64,000 nucleotides of DNA, from contig NZ_BQHI01000015.1 of NCBI RefSeq assembly GCF_021603585.1, positions 53,624 to 117,623 on the forward strand, in the 5' to 3' direction. The notes beneath the pieces were generated by a model that saw only the letters and a program-made list of their open reading frames with translations, had not been told where the DNA came from and did not search any database. Made by a program: the position numbers and the translations under genes. Origin of the DNA: Pseudomonas sputi. GTDB lineage: Bacteria > Pseudomonadota > Gammaproteobacteria > Pseudomonadales > Pseudomonadaceae. Below, piece after piece: positions 27,904-36,304 of the stretch; position 1 is the stretch's first letter; each line of letters begins with the position of its first letter.

Positions 27904-28485
27904 ATGCGCCTGTTTCGCTCATTGACCTTGCTACTGACCTCGCTCTTGATAACGCTGGCAGCACCGACGGCGTTCGCCGATGACCTGTATCAGGTTGAAA
28001 TGATTCTGGTGCGCCAGAACGCCGTGCCGGCGATTGTCAGCCGCGCCGCACCGGAAGACTGGGCCGCTGGCGCCCAACGTTTGGGCGATGACAGCAAACG
28101 CACCCCGGCGCTGAACGATGTTGCGACCAAACTCACCGCCAGTGGCGACTACAGCGTACTGATGCACAAGGCCTGGCAGCAGACACTGGGCGAGACGCCA
28201 GCCAAGGTCGCAGTCAGCGAAGGTCAGGAGCAGTTCGGCCAGTTCCCGATCGAAGGCACCATTGAAATGAAGCTCGGGCGCTTTACCGATGTGAGCGCCG
28301 ACTTCTGGGTCAACCAGATCGACGCCAACGGCATGGTCACCGCCAGCGAACGCCTGAAACAGGACAGCCACACCAAAAACGGCCAACTCAACTACCTCGA
28401 TAACGGCCACCTGGCCCTGCTGATCAAGATCACTTCACTGACGGCGCCTGCGCCTCGGGAAGCGCCTGAAGCCATTCCGGACTGA
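27904..28485 (+). CDS. csiV: CsiV family protein
   Basis: A 193-residue periplasmic protein with a signal peptide (LTLLLTSLLITLAAPTAFA, cleavage before DDLYQVEM). The opening of the mature protein, YQVEMILVRQNA, is characteristic of CsiV, first described in Shewanella as a factor promoting peptidoglycan-related sensitivity. A second conserved block is GTIEMKLGRFTDVSADFWVN. The mechanism is not established for this genus. It lies 10 bases after mfd and 11 before the SNF2 helicase, so the three likely form one operon. Confidence 0.82.
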   Translation: MRLFRSLTLLLTSLLITLAAPTAFADDLYQVEMILVRQNAVPAIVSRAAPEDWAAGAQRLGDDSKRTPALNDVATKLTASGDYSVLMHKAWQQTLGETPAKVAVSEGQEQFGQFPIEGTIEMKLGRFTDVSADFWVNQIDANGMVTASERLKQDSHTKNGQLNYLDNGHLALLIKITSLTAPAPREAPEAIPD

Positions 28486-28496
28486 TCGAAGTCCTT

Positions 28497-31187
28497 ATGC
28501 CCCCGTCTCTGAGTAAACCGCTGGCCTCCTCCTGGGTCAGCCGATTCAAGGAACAAAGTCTGGAGCGTGGCCGCCGCTATGCTCTGGAGAACCGGGTGCG
28601 ATTCGTGCAGGTCGGCGACGCAACCATTACCGCCAGTTGCGAAGGCTCCGGGGGTAACGTCTACCGTCAGACGATTCACCTGCGCGAGTCAGCCAAAGGC
28701 ACGCTGCTGATGGTCGATGCCACCTGCACCTGCCCGGTTCACAGCAACTGCAAACACTGCGCGGCGGTGCTGCTGCAAGTGCAGGAGACCCTCGAATACC
28801 CCGCCGCTGCGAAAGACGTCGAACTGCTGGAAAAACTCCAGGCAGTACTGGAAAACCGCAGTCCGAAAGCGCCGCCGCAAGTGCTGGTGGACAACGTGCA
28901 ACCGGTGCCGCGCCTGTGGCTGGCGAGCGTCGAGTTCAGCGCGTTCGAGCCGCGCAATGGCAAGATGCAGCGCTACATCCAGCATCGCGCGGCGCTGTCT
29001 TTCAGCTACCTCGACGAATACGTCAGCGGGCAGAAAAACAGCGACATCCTGATTCGCCAGGAAGCCCAGACCCTGCGGGTCAAACGCCACCCGGAGGTAG
29101 AACAGAGCTACCGCGAGCAGCTGAGAATTCTCGGTTTCCGCATTGCCACCCGGCAAAGCAAGGCCCTGCCGGAAAGCGCCGGCGAACTCTACGAGATGGT
29201 CAACGACAGCGCCTGGCTGACGTTCACCCTCAACGACCTGCCAAAGCTGCGCACTCAGGGTTGGGAGCTGCTGGTCGACGATGAGTTCGGCTTCGACCTG
29301 ACCGCCGTCGACGACTGGTACGCCACCGTCGAGCAGACGCCGGAGCGCGACTGGTTCGACCTGGAGCTGGGGATCATCGTCAACGGTGAGCGCCTGAGCC
29401 TGCTGCCGATCCTGCTCAATCTGATGCGTTCGCACACGGAAATCCTCAATCCGGAACGTCTCGCCCGACGTCGCGACGATGAACTGATTCTGGTGAACAT
29501 CCCGCAACGCAACAGCGAGCACGGGCCGTTACAAGTCGCCCTGCCCCTCGGCCGTCTGAAACCGGTGTTGGCGACCCTTGGCGAGTTTTATTTGCAGGAG
29601 CCGGGTGAAACCACGTTGCGCCTGAGCAAGGCCGACGCCACGCGCCTGAATTCCCTGGAAGGCATTCCCCTGCTCTGGGAAGGTGGCGAGCAGATTCGCA
29701 GCTTCGCCCAGCGCTTGCGGGACATCCGCGACTACAGCGCCGAAACACCGAAGGGGCTGAATGCGACACTGCGCCCCTATCAACTCGAAGGCTTGAGCTG
29801 GATGCAGTCGTTGCGGCAACTTGAGGTCGGCGGGATCCTCGCGGACGACATGGGCCTGGGTAAAACCCTACAGACTTTGGCGCACATTCTCAGCGAGAAG
29901 AACGCCGGACGCCTGGATCGACCTTGCATGGTGGTGATGCCCACCAGCCTGATTCCCAACTGGCTCGATGAAGCGGCGCACTTCACACCACAGCTCAAGG
30001 TGGTTGCCCTGTACGGCGCCAGCCGCAAAAAGCATTTCGAGCATCTGGCCGAATACGACCTGATCCTCACAACCTATGCGCTGCTGCCCAAGGATGTCGA
30101 GCGCCTGGCGCAACAGCCACTGCACGTGCTGGTGCTGGATGAGGCGCAGTACATCAAGAACCCGAACAGCAAAGCCGCACAGGCTGCCCGTGAACTCAAT
30201 GCGCGTCAGCGTCTGTGCCTGAGCGGGACGCCGCTGGAAAACCACTTGGGCGAACTGTGGTCGTTGTTTCACTTTCTGCTGCCCGGCTGGCTCGGCGACG
30301 TCAAAAGCTTCAACGCCGATTACCGCGTACCGATCGAAAAACGCGCCAGCGAAGTCAGACTTCAGCACCTCAACGGTCGGATCAAACCGTTCCTGCTGCG
30401 TCGCACCAAGGAGCAGGTTGCCACCGAGCTGCCGCCGAAAACCGAGATCATCCACTGGGTCGAGCTCAACGAAGCACAGCGCGACGTGTACGAAACCATG
30501 CGTCTGGCGATGGATAAAAAGGTTCGCGACGAAATCACCCGTAAAGGCGTGGCGCGCAGTCAGATCATTATTCTTGAAGCATTGCTCAAGCTGCGTCAGG
30601 TCTGCTGCGATTTGCGCCTGGTCAACGACGCCGCCCTGCCCGCTCGCGGCAGCACATCGGGCAAGCTCGACAGCCTGATGGAAATGCTTGAGGAGCTGTT
30701 TGAGGAAGGTCGGCGGATTCTGTTGTTCTCGCAATTCACTTCGATGCTGTCACTGATCGAGGATGAACTGAAAAAGCGCAATATCGCGTATGCGCTGCTG
30801 ACGGGTCAGACCCGTGATCGGCGCACACCGGTGAAGGAATTCCAGAGCGGCAAGCGTCAGATCTTTCTCATCAGCCTGAAGGCTGGCGGTGTGGGTTTGA
30901 ACCTGACAGAAGCGGACACAGTGATTCACTACGATCCGTGGTGGAACCCGGCGACCGAGAATCAGGCAACCGACCGTGCGTATCGCATTGGTCAGGAGAA
31001 ACCGGTGTTCGTCTACAAGATGATTGCCCGGGGCACGGTCGAGGAGAAGATTCAGCACTTGCAGCGGGAAAAATCCGACCTGGCGGCCGGCGTGCTGGAT
31101 GGGCGCAAGGCCGGAGACTGGAAGTTGCAGAGTGATGATATCGAGGCGTTGTTTGCGCCGTTGCCGGACAAGTTTGAAAAGCGCTGA
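28497..31187 (+). CDS. SWIM zinc-finger SNF2-family helicase
   Basis: An 896-residue Swi2/Snf2 ATPase. The N-terminal SWIM zinc finger is CTCPVHSNCKHCAAVLL (about residues 80-96). A central region of about 300 residues is poorly defined. The SNF2 core has Walker A ADDMGLGKTLQTLAHIL, the DEAQ box VLVLDEAQYIKNPNSKAA, and motifs LSGTPLENHLGELWSLFHF and QATDRAYRIGQEKPVF. It probably translocates along double-stranded DNA and remodels protein-DNA complexes, perhaps displacing RNA polymerase like RapA. It follows csiV by 11 bases in a mfd-csiV-helicase operon, which suggests a role linked to transcription or repair (inference). Confidence 0.9.
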   Translation: MPPSLSKPLASSWVSRFKEQSLERGRRYALENRVRFVQVGDATITASCEGSGGNVYRQTIHLRESAKGTLLMVDATCTCPVHSNCKHCAAVLLQVQETLEYPAAAKDVELLEKLQAVLENRSPKAPPQVLVDNVQPVPRLWLASVEFSAFEPRNGKMQRYIQHRAALSFSYLDEYVSGQKNSDILIRQEAQTLRVKRHPEVEQSYREQLRILGFRIATRQSKALPESAGELYEMVNDSAWLTFTLNDLPKLRTQGWELLVDDEFGFDLTAVDDWYATVEQTPERDWFDLELGIIVNGERLSLLPILLNLMRSHTEILNPERLARRRDDELILVNIPQRNSEHGPLQVALPLGRLKPVLATLGEFYLQEPGETTLRLSKADATRLNSLEGIPLLWEGGEQIRSFAQRLRDIRDYSAETPKGLNATLRPYQLEGLSWMQSLRQLEVGGILADDMGLGKTLQTLAHILSEKNAGRLDRPCMVVMPTSLIPNWLDEAAHFTPQLKVVALYGASRKKHFEHLAEYDLILTTYALLPKDVERLAQQPLHVLVLDEAQYIKNPNSKAAQAARELNARQRLCLSGTPLENHLGELWSLFHFLLPGWLGDVKSFNADYRVPIEKRASEVRLQHLNGRIKPFLLRRTKEQVATELPPKTEIIHWVELNEAQRDVYETMRLAMDKKVRDEITRKGVARSQIIILEALLKLRQVCCDLRLVNDAALPARGSTSGKLDSLMEMLEELFEEGRRILLFSQFTSMLSLIEDELKKRNIAYALLTGQTRDRRTPVKEFQSGKRQIFLISLKAGGVGLNLTEADTVIHYDPWWNPATENQATDRAYRIGQEKPVFVYKMIARGTVEEKIQHLQREKSDLAAGVLDGRKAGDWKLQSDDIEALFAPLPDKFEKR

Positions 31188-31229
31188 GATTCTCAGCGCC
31201 TGTTCATTCAAGTTGTTCCGGAGCCAGAC

Positions 31230-31979
<750 letters not shown>

Positions 31980-32990
31980 TTAATCGATCAGTTGAGCGTC
32001 TTTGAGCGCACCGACAGCGGTCAGCCAGCGCGGATCCTGACGGTATTCGGTACTGGCGAACGCCTGACCGCGCATGCGTGCAATACGCGGCGACGGTTTG
32101 ACCTTCATGCGCTGCGCGGCGCTCAGGGCCAGTTCGGCAGCCGCGCGGTCGTTACACACCAGGCCCATGTCGCAACCGGCACTAAGTGCCGCTTCGATAC
32201 GACTGGCGGCGTCGCCCACTACATGCGCGCCGGCCATCGACAGGTCATCGCTGAAGATCACGCCGTCAAACTGCAGCTCGCCGCGCAAGATGTCCTGCAG
32301 CCAGCGCCGGGAGAAACCGGCGGGCTGTGCGTCGACTTGCGGGTAAATCACGTGAGCCGGCATGACGGCGGCCAATTGCTTGCTGAGTCTGGCGAACGGC
32401 ACGAGGTCGTTGGCGCGGATCTCATCGAGACTGCGCTCGTCATTGGGGATCGCAACGTGAGAGTCCGCTTCCGCCCAACCGTGGCCAGGGAAATGCTTGC
32501 CAGTGGCGGCCATCCCGGCACTGTTCATGCCTTTAATGAACGCTCCGGCAAGTAGCGCGGCGCGCTCCGGGTCACCTTCAAACGAGCGAGTGCCGACGAC
32601 GGCGCTGCGCTGGTAATCCAGATCCAACACCGGCGCGAAGCTCAGATCGAGGCCGGCCGCCAGCACTTCAGTGGCCATGATCCAGCCGCATTGTTCGGCC
32701 AGGTATTCGGCGTTCGGATTGTCAGCGACGGCGCGCATCGCTGGCAGGCGTACGAAGCCCTGACGCAGGCGCTGGACGCGACCGCCTTCCTGATCCACCG
32801 CCAGCAGCAAGTCCGGACGAATGGCACGAATTGCCGCGCTCAGCTCACGCACCTGTCGCGGATGCTCGATGTTGCGAGCAAAGATGATCAGGCCGCCCAC
32901 TTCCGGCTGGCGCAACAATTGGCGATCTTCGGCCGTCAGCCAGGTACCGGCGACGTCCACCATCAACGAGCCTTGCAGGCCAGCAGTCAT
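31980..32990 (-). CDS. nagZ: Beta-N-acetylhexosaminidase NagZ
   Basis: A 336-residue GH3 enzyme with a single catalytic domain, as in Gram-negative NagZ. Motifs: LLLAVDQEGGRVQRL, AATGKHFPGHGWAEADSHVA (the flexible His/Asp loop) and nucleophile Asp in GVIFSDDLSMAGA. It removes N-acetylglucosamine from anhydro-muropeptides in the cytoplasm during wall recycling. Its products feed the AmpR signal that induces AmpC beta-lactamase. It is upstream of the phosphorylase gene and downstream of psrA, all on the minus strand. Confidence 0.95.
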   Translation of the reverse strand: MTAGLQGSLMVDVAGTWLTAEDRQLLRQPEVGGLIIFARNIEHPRQVRELSAAIRAIRPDLLLAVDQEGGRVQRLRQGFVRLPAMRAVADNPNAEYLAEQCGWIMATEVLAAGLDLSFAPVLDLDYQRSAVVGTRSFEGDPERAALLAGAFIKGMNSAGMAATGKHFPGHGWAEADSHVAIPNDERSLDEIRANDLVPFARLSKQLAAVMPAHVIYPQVDAQPAGFSRRWLQDILRGELQFDGVIFSDDLSMAGAHVVGDAASRIEAALSAGCDMGLVCNDRAAAELALSAAQRMKVKPSPRIARMRGQAFASTEYRQDPRWLTAVGALKDAQLID

Positions 32991-33148
32991 AGAGATTCCT
33001 TGAAAACGAAAAACCCGTCGCCCACGAAACCACCACCTGGGGCATTGCCCGGAGGGTCGGTGATTTCAATGAGAAACGGATTCAGAACGAGAGTCGACAT
33101 GGGCGGCTAGCTTAGCGGATGTCAGTTGCCGCGCCCACCCATGACCGA

Positions 33149-33856
33149 TTAAACCTTGGCAGGTGCCGGCGCTGATTTGCTGCGAGGTCGCAACTGCGCC
33201 GTGGCCATGGCCGTGTCGGTGACGCCGGTTTCAGCACGCATGCCGGCTGCCAGAAACGGCACCATCAGACGCATCACCTGCTCGATGGAGGTGTTGACGC
33301 CGAAATCTGTCTCGGCGATCGCACGCAGAGCCTTGATCCCGGACATGCTGAACGCCGCGGCACCGAGCATGAAGTGCACCCGCCAGAACAGTTCGATAGG
33401 AGGAATCCGCGGTGCAGCGTCGTTCACCAGCAACATGTAGCGACGGAAAACCTTCCCGTACATATCTTCCAGATAACGACGCAGGTGGCCTTGGCTCTGA
33501 CTGAACGCCAGCCCCAGCAAACGCATGAAAATCGACAAATCGTTGCCACTGCGTGGCTGCACTACCAGCGCCTGCTCGACGAGGATTTCCAGCAGTTCTT
33601 CGAGCGAAGGCTTGTTCTCCGGCTTGGCCTGACGGCGCTCAAGTTCTTTGTCGAGACTGATACAGAAAGGACCGAGGAAGCGCGAGAAAACCGCCTGGAT
33701 CAGCGCCTTCTTCGAGCCGAAGTGATAGTTCACCGCCGCGAGGTTGACCCCTGCCTTGCTGGTGATCAGACGCAACGAGGTTTCAGCGAAACCTTTTTCC
33801 GCGAACAGCTGTTCTGCAGCATCAAGAATGCGTTCAACGGTTTCCGACTGGGCCAT
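33149..33856 (-). CDS. psrA: TetR-family fatty-acid regulator PsrA
   Basis: A 235-residue TetR regulator. The N-terminal HTH is AEQLFAEKGFAETSLRLITSKAGVNLAAVNYHF, split here as FAETSLRLITSKAGVN and LAAVNYHFGSKKALI, nearly identical to known PsrA. It responds to long-chain fatty acids or acyl-CoA, represses itself and fadBA, and activates rpoS in pseudomonads. I start at the ATG at 33856 (MAQSETVERILDAAE), six codons inside the longest frame, to match orthologs. Two overlapping operator palindromes lie 16-42 bases upstream. It is divergent from lexA. Confidence 0.95.
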   Translation of the reverse strand: MAQSETVERILDAAEQLFAEKGFAETSLRLITSKAGVNLAAVNYHFGSKKALIQAVFSRFLGPFCISLDKELERRQAKPENKPSLEELLEILVEQALVVQPRSGNDLSIFMRLLGLAFSQSQGHLRRYLEDMYGKVFRRYMLLVNDAAPRIPPIELFWRVHFMLGAAAFSMSGIKALRAIAETDFGVNTSIEQVMRLMVPFLAAGMRAETGVTDTAMATAQLRPRSKSAPAPAKV

Positions 33857-33871
33857 GGCTACTCCGCCTGA

Positions 33872-33885
33872 CAAACACTTGTTTG
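33872..33885 (-). promoter_or_regulatory. PsrA operator 1 (autoregulatory)
   Basis: CAAAC-ACTT-GTTTG at 33872-33885 is a perfect palindrome fitting the PsrA consensus (G/C)AAAC-N2-4-GTTT(G/C). It starts 16 bases upstream of the psrA ATG. Confidence 0.85.
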
Positions 33886-33898
33886 AAACATACGTTTC
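33885..33898 (-). promoter_or_regulatory. PsrA operator 2 (autoregulatory)
   Basis: GAAAC-ATAC-GTTTC at 33885-33898 also fits the PsrA consensus and shares base 33885 with the first operator. Two dimers could sit 13 bases apart, just over one helical turn. Confidence 0.8.
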
Positions 33899-34041
33899 AG
33901 CCTATGCCTTGTCAAGCCTGCCAGTTCGTTTTGGGAATGGTCGGTCAGTTATTTAACCACATCAAGGACGCCACATTAATCAGGGTCGTCACTGACCGTC
34001 CGGCGGCATGGCAAAAAACGATCATTGCCAAGACCGCTTCA

Positions 34042-34057
34042 CTGTATATAATCCCAG
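34042..34057 (+). promoter_or_regulatory. SOS box 1 upstream of lexA
   Basis: CTG-N10-CAG (CTGTATATAATCCCAG) matches the gamma-proteobacterial LexA box. It covers the likely -10 TATAAT (34047-34052) of the lexA promoter, whose -35 is TTGCCA at 34025-34030. Confidence 0.92.
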
Positions 34058-34060
34058 TCA

Positions 34061-34076
34061 CTGTATAAAAAGACAG
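34061..34076 (+). promoter_or_regulatory. SOS box 2 upstream of lexA
   Basis: A second CTG-N10-CAG (CTGTATAAAAAGACAG) lies 3 bases after the first and 10 bases before the lexA start. The pair gives tight LexA autorepression of lexA-sulA. Confidence 0.92.
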
Positions 34077-34086
34077 AGCGATCAAT

Positions 34087-34695
34087 ATGCTTAAGCTGAC
34101 GCCACGCCAAGCCGAGATTCTGGCCTTTATCAAACGCTGCCTCGAAGACAACGGCTACCCGCCGACCCGTGCGGAAATCGCTCAGGAACTGGGATTCAAA
34201 TCGCCCAACGCGGCCGAAGAGCACCTCAAGGCGCTCGCCCGCAAAGGCGCGATCGAGATGACTCCCGGCGCCTCTCGCGGCATTCGCATCCCCGGCTTCG
34301 AAGCCAAGATCGACGAATCCACCCTGCCGATCATCGGCCGAGTGGCTGCCGGTGCGCCGATTCTCGCTCAGCAGCACATCGAAGAGTCCTGCAACATCAA
34401 CCCGGCCTTCTTTCATCCACGCGCCGACTACTTACTACGGGTCCACGGCATGAGCATGAAGGACATCGGTATTTTCGACGGCGACCTGCTGGCGGTTCAC
34501 ACCACTCGCGAGGCACGCAACGGTCAGATCGTAGTTGCGCGGATCGGCGACGAAGTCACCGTCAAACGCTTCAAGCGTGATGGCAGCAAAGTCTGGTTGA
34601 TTGCCGAAAACCCCGAGTTCGCCCCTATCGAAGTCAACCTGAAAGACCAGGAACTGGTCATCGAAGGCTTGAGTGTCGGCGTCATCCGCCGCTAA
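34087..34695 (+). CDS. lexA: SOS repressor LexA
   Basis: A 202-residue LexA. The N-terminal winged HTH ([38 protein letters not shown]) precedes the self-cleavage site Ala-Gly in [13 protein letters not shown]. The catalytic Ser is in [20 protein letters not shown] and the Lys in [17 protein letters not shown]. RecA-stimulated autoproteolysis derepresses the SOS regulon. Two SOS boxes directly upstream show autoregulation. A SulA-like gene follows after 10 bases in the same transcript. Confidence 0.98.
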   Translation: MLKLTPRQAEILAFIKRCLEDNGYPPTRAEIAQELGFKSPNAAEEHLKALARKGAIEMTPGASRGIRIPGFEAKIDESTLPIIGRVAAGAPILAQQHIEESCNINPAFFHPRADYLLRVHGMSMKDIGIFDGDLLAVHTTREARNGQIVVARIGDEVTVKRFKRDGSKVWLIAENPEFAPIEVNLKDQELVIEGLSVGVIRR

Positions 34696-34705
34696 AGGAG
34701 GCTTT

Positions 34706-35179
34706 ATGCAGTTCCCACACGTACCTCAGCAAACACAACTGCCGTTGTTCGAAGCGTTTCTCGCGCAACCGCTCGCCCCCATCCTCAAGGATGTCGTGGA
34801 GCGTCCGTGGAATACCGAACCTGAAGCGTTCAGCGAGCTGTCACTGCGCGGCGCGGCCGGGAACTGCCTGAGCCTGCTGGCACCGATTCTTCGCGAACTG
34901 AGCGAGGATCAGGACGCACGCTGGCTGACCCTGATTGCACCGCCTGCCAGCCTGACCCAGACCTGGTTGCGGGATGCCGGATTGAATCGCGAACGTATCC
35001 TGCTCTTGCAACCGCGCGGCGCTCAAAGTGCTCAGCAACTGGCTTGCGAAGCCCTGCGCCTGGGTCGTAGCCATACGGTGGTGACATGGTTGAACCCGCT
35101 CAACTCAGGCTCACGCCAACAGCTGATCAGCGCCGCCCGCACCGGGGACGCTCAAAGCCTGAACATTCGTTTGGGGTGA
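34706..35179 (+). CDS. sulA: SulA-like cell division inhibitor
   Basis: A 157-residue protein related to SulA, the SOS-induced inhibitor that blocks FtsZ polymerisation. The conserved core includes ARWLTLIAPPASLTQTWLRD, RERILLLQP and GRSHTVVTWLNPL, the RecA-like SulA/ImuA fold. AAAGGAGG upstream of the ATG at 34706 is a near-perfect ribosome site and sets the start. It is cotranscribed with lexA and hence under the same two SOS boxes, as in P. aeruginosa. Confidence 0.9.
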   Translation: MQFPHVPQQTQLPLFEAFLAQPLAPILKDVVERPWNTEPEAFSELSLRGAAGNCLSLLAPILRELSEDQDARWLTLIAPPASLTQTWLRDAGLNRERILLLQPRGAQSAQQLACEALRLGRSHTVVTWLNPLNSGSRQQLISAARTGDAQSLNIRLG

Positions 35180-35265
35180 TTCAGCAACAATGCGCGCCAT
35201 GTAAAGCGCAGGGCTTCTCCAGGGATAGAGAAGCCGATCTGGAGCAGTAACTGACAGACAGCGGA

Positions 35266-35499
35266 TCAATGAAGAACCCGCGGCCCCTCATCTTTATCGA
35301 ACTCGCCTTCAACCATACGCCCCGCCATTTGCACACCGACGCTCAACATGGCCTTGGCAATTTCAACGTGTTGCCCCTGCAGAAACGCCTTGGCATCCTC
35401 GGAGAAATCCAGAGTCACCAGAGACCCCTCGTCCTCGGCCCTGCGCAGTTCGATTCGGCCGTCTGGTAACTCGACAATTTCTAGAAAGGACGTTGGCAT
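35266..35499 (-). CDS. Hypothetical protein conserved in pseudomonads
   Basis: A 77-residue acidic protein (MPTSFLEIVELPDGRIELRR at the start), probably a small beta-strand domain followed by a helix (AKAFLQGQHVEIAKAMLSVG). No known domain or transmembrane segment is visible. It is found at the same place, between sulA and topA, in P. aeruginosa as I recall it. It is convergent with sulA. The hairpin at 35212-35235 (stem GGCTTCTC/GAGAAGCC) lies between the two, without a T-run. Function unknown. Confidence 0.75.
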   Translation of the reverse strand: MPTSFLEIVELPDGRIELRRAEDEGSLVTLDFSEDAKAFLQGQHVEIAKAMLSVGVQMAGRMVEGEFDKDEGPRVLH

Positions 35500-35605
35500 A
35501 TAGGTCTGTTCTCCACGAAAGGCAGGGATTATATAGACATCATTCAGGCTTCGCTCGGGATCTTGACCAGCAGCACGCCTCTCGTCGCCGCCAGTCCACA
35601 GCTCC

Positions 35606-36130
35606 TCAGCACTCGTTCAAGCCTTCACGGAAGCGGATCGCCAGCCCCTTGAGGTTCTGCCGCCAGCTCTCAAGCTCTTCGCGACTCAATTCTTCAACTA
35701 CCTCTTCCTCATCCAGGTTCACCGCCTGAATCAACGGCTGCGTCACATCACCCTTCGGCTTGTGCGGCACCCGTGGCGGCTGAAAGAGCGCCGAGTGCGC
35801 GGACAGCAATTTAGCCAGCCAGGTTTCCGGATTTCCCGCCAGTTCAATCATCTCTGCCAACTCTGGAATGGCAATCGACTCCAGCACATCACGGGTCAGC
35901 AGCGCTTCCGCCCGCGACGCATTGGCTTGCGGCAGACGATAGAAGCCGGCGATTTCATGACACAACCCCAACAATGCGCCGTAGAGATGAAACAGTGCGG
36001 ATTCTCGCCCGGCCTGAATCAGCGCCAGCGAGTTCATCGCCCGCCCCTCTTCGGCCCTGGCCAGCGCTTCCAGCGACAAACCCGCGAAATAGATCTTCTG
36101 ATTGGTACGGGTATAGAGTTCGTGGGCCAT
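35606..36130 (-). CDS. DUF6586 family protein
   Basis: A 174-residue helical protein. The N-terminus MAHELYTRTNQKIYFAGLSL and the acidic C-terminal helix (NLDEEEVVEELSREELESWR) match the pseudomonad family placed between topA and lexA. No membrane helix, signal peptide or catalytic motif is seen. I start at the ATG at 36130, five codons inside the longest frame. It reads in the same direction as the 77-residue gene and is separated from topA by a terminator. Function unknown. Confidence 0.78.
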   Translation of the reverse strand: MAHELYTRTNQKIYFAGLSLEALARAEEGRAMNSLALIQAGRESALFHLYGALLGLCHEIAGFYRLPQANASRAEALLTRDVLESIAIPELAEMIELAGNPETWLAKLLSAHSALFQPPRVPHKPKGDVTQPLIQAVNLDEEEVVEELSREELESWRQNLKGLAIRFREGLNEC

Positions 36131-36215
36131 GTCGGCACTCTCCACAACGAAATATTGGCTTCACACAGGCCGGACAGTGTCATGGATCAGCCGATCCGTC
36201 CGCAAGCTTTAAACA

Positions 36216-36257
36216 AAAAGGCCGCATGATATCCCGAAGATTGTCATGCGGCCTTTT
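36216..36257 (-). terminator. Terminator of topA
   Basis: AAAAGGCCGCATGA (36216-36229) pairs with TCATGCGGCCTTTT (36244-36257), a perfect 14-bp stem with a 14-base loop and flanking A/T tracts. It lies between topA and the downstream DUF6586 gene on the minus strand. Confidence 0.82.
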
Positions 36258-36304
36258 GTTGTACCGGGCCGATAATATCAGCCCATCACAAGGTCGGAGT
36301 CAGC

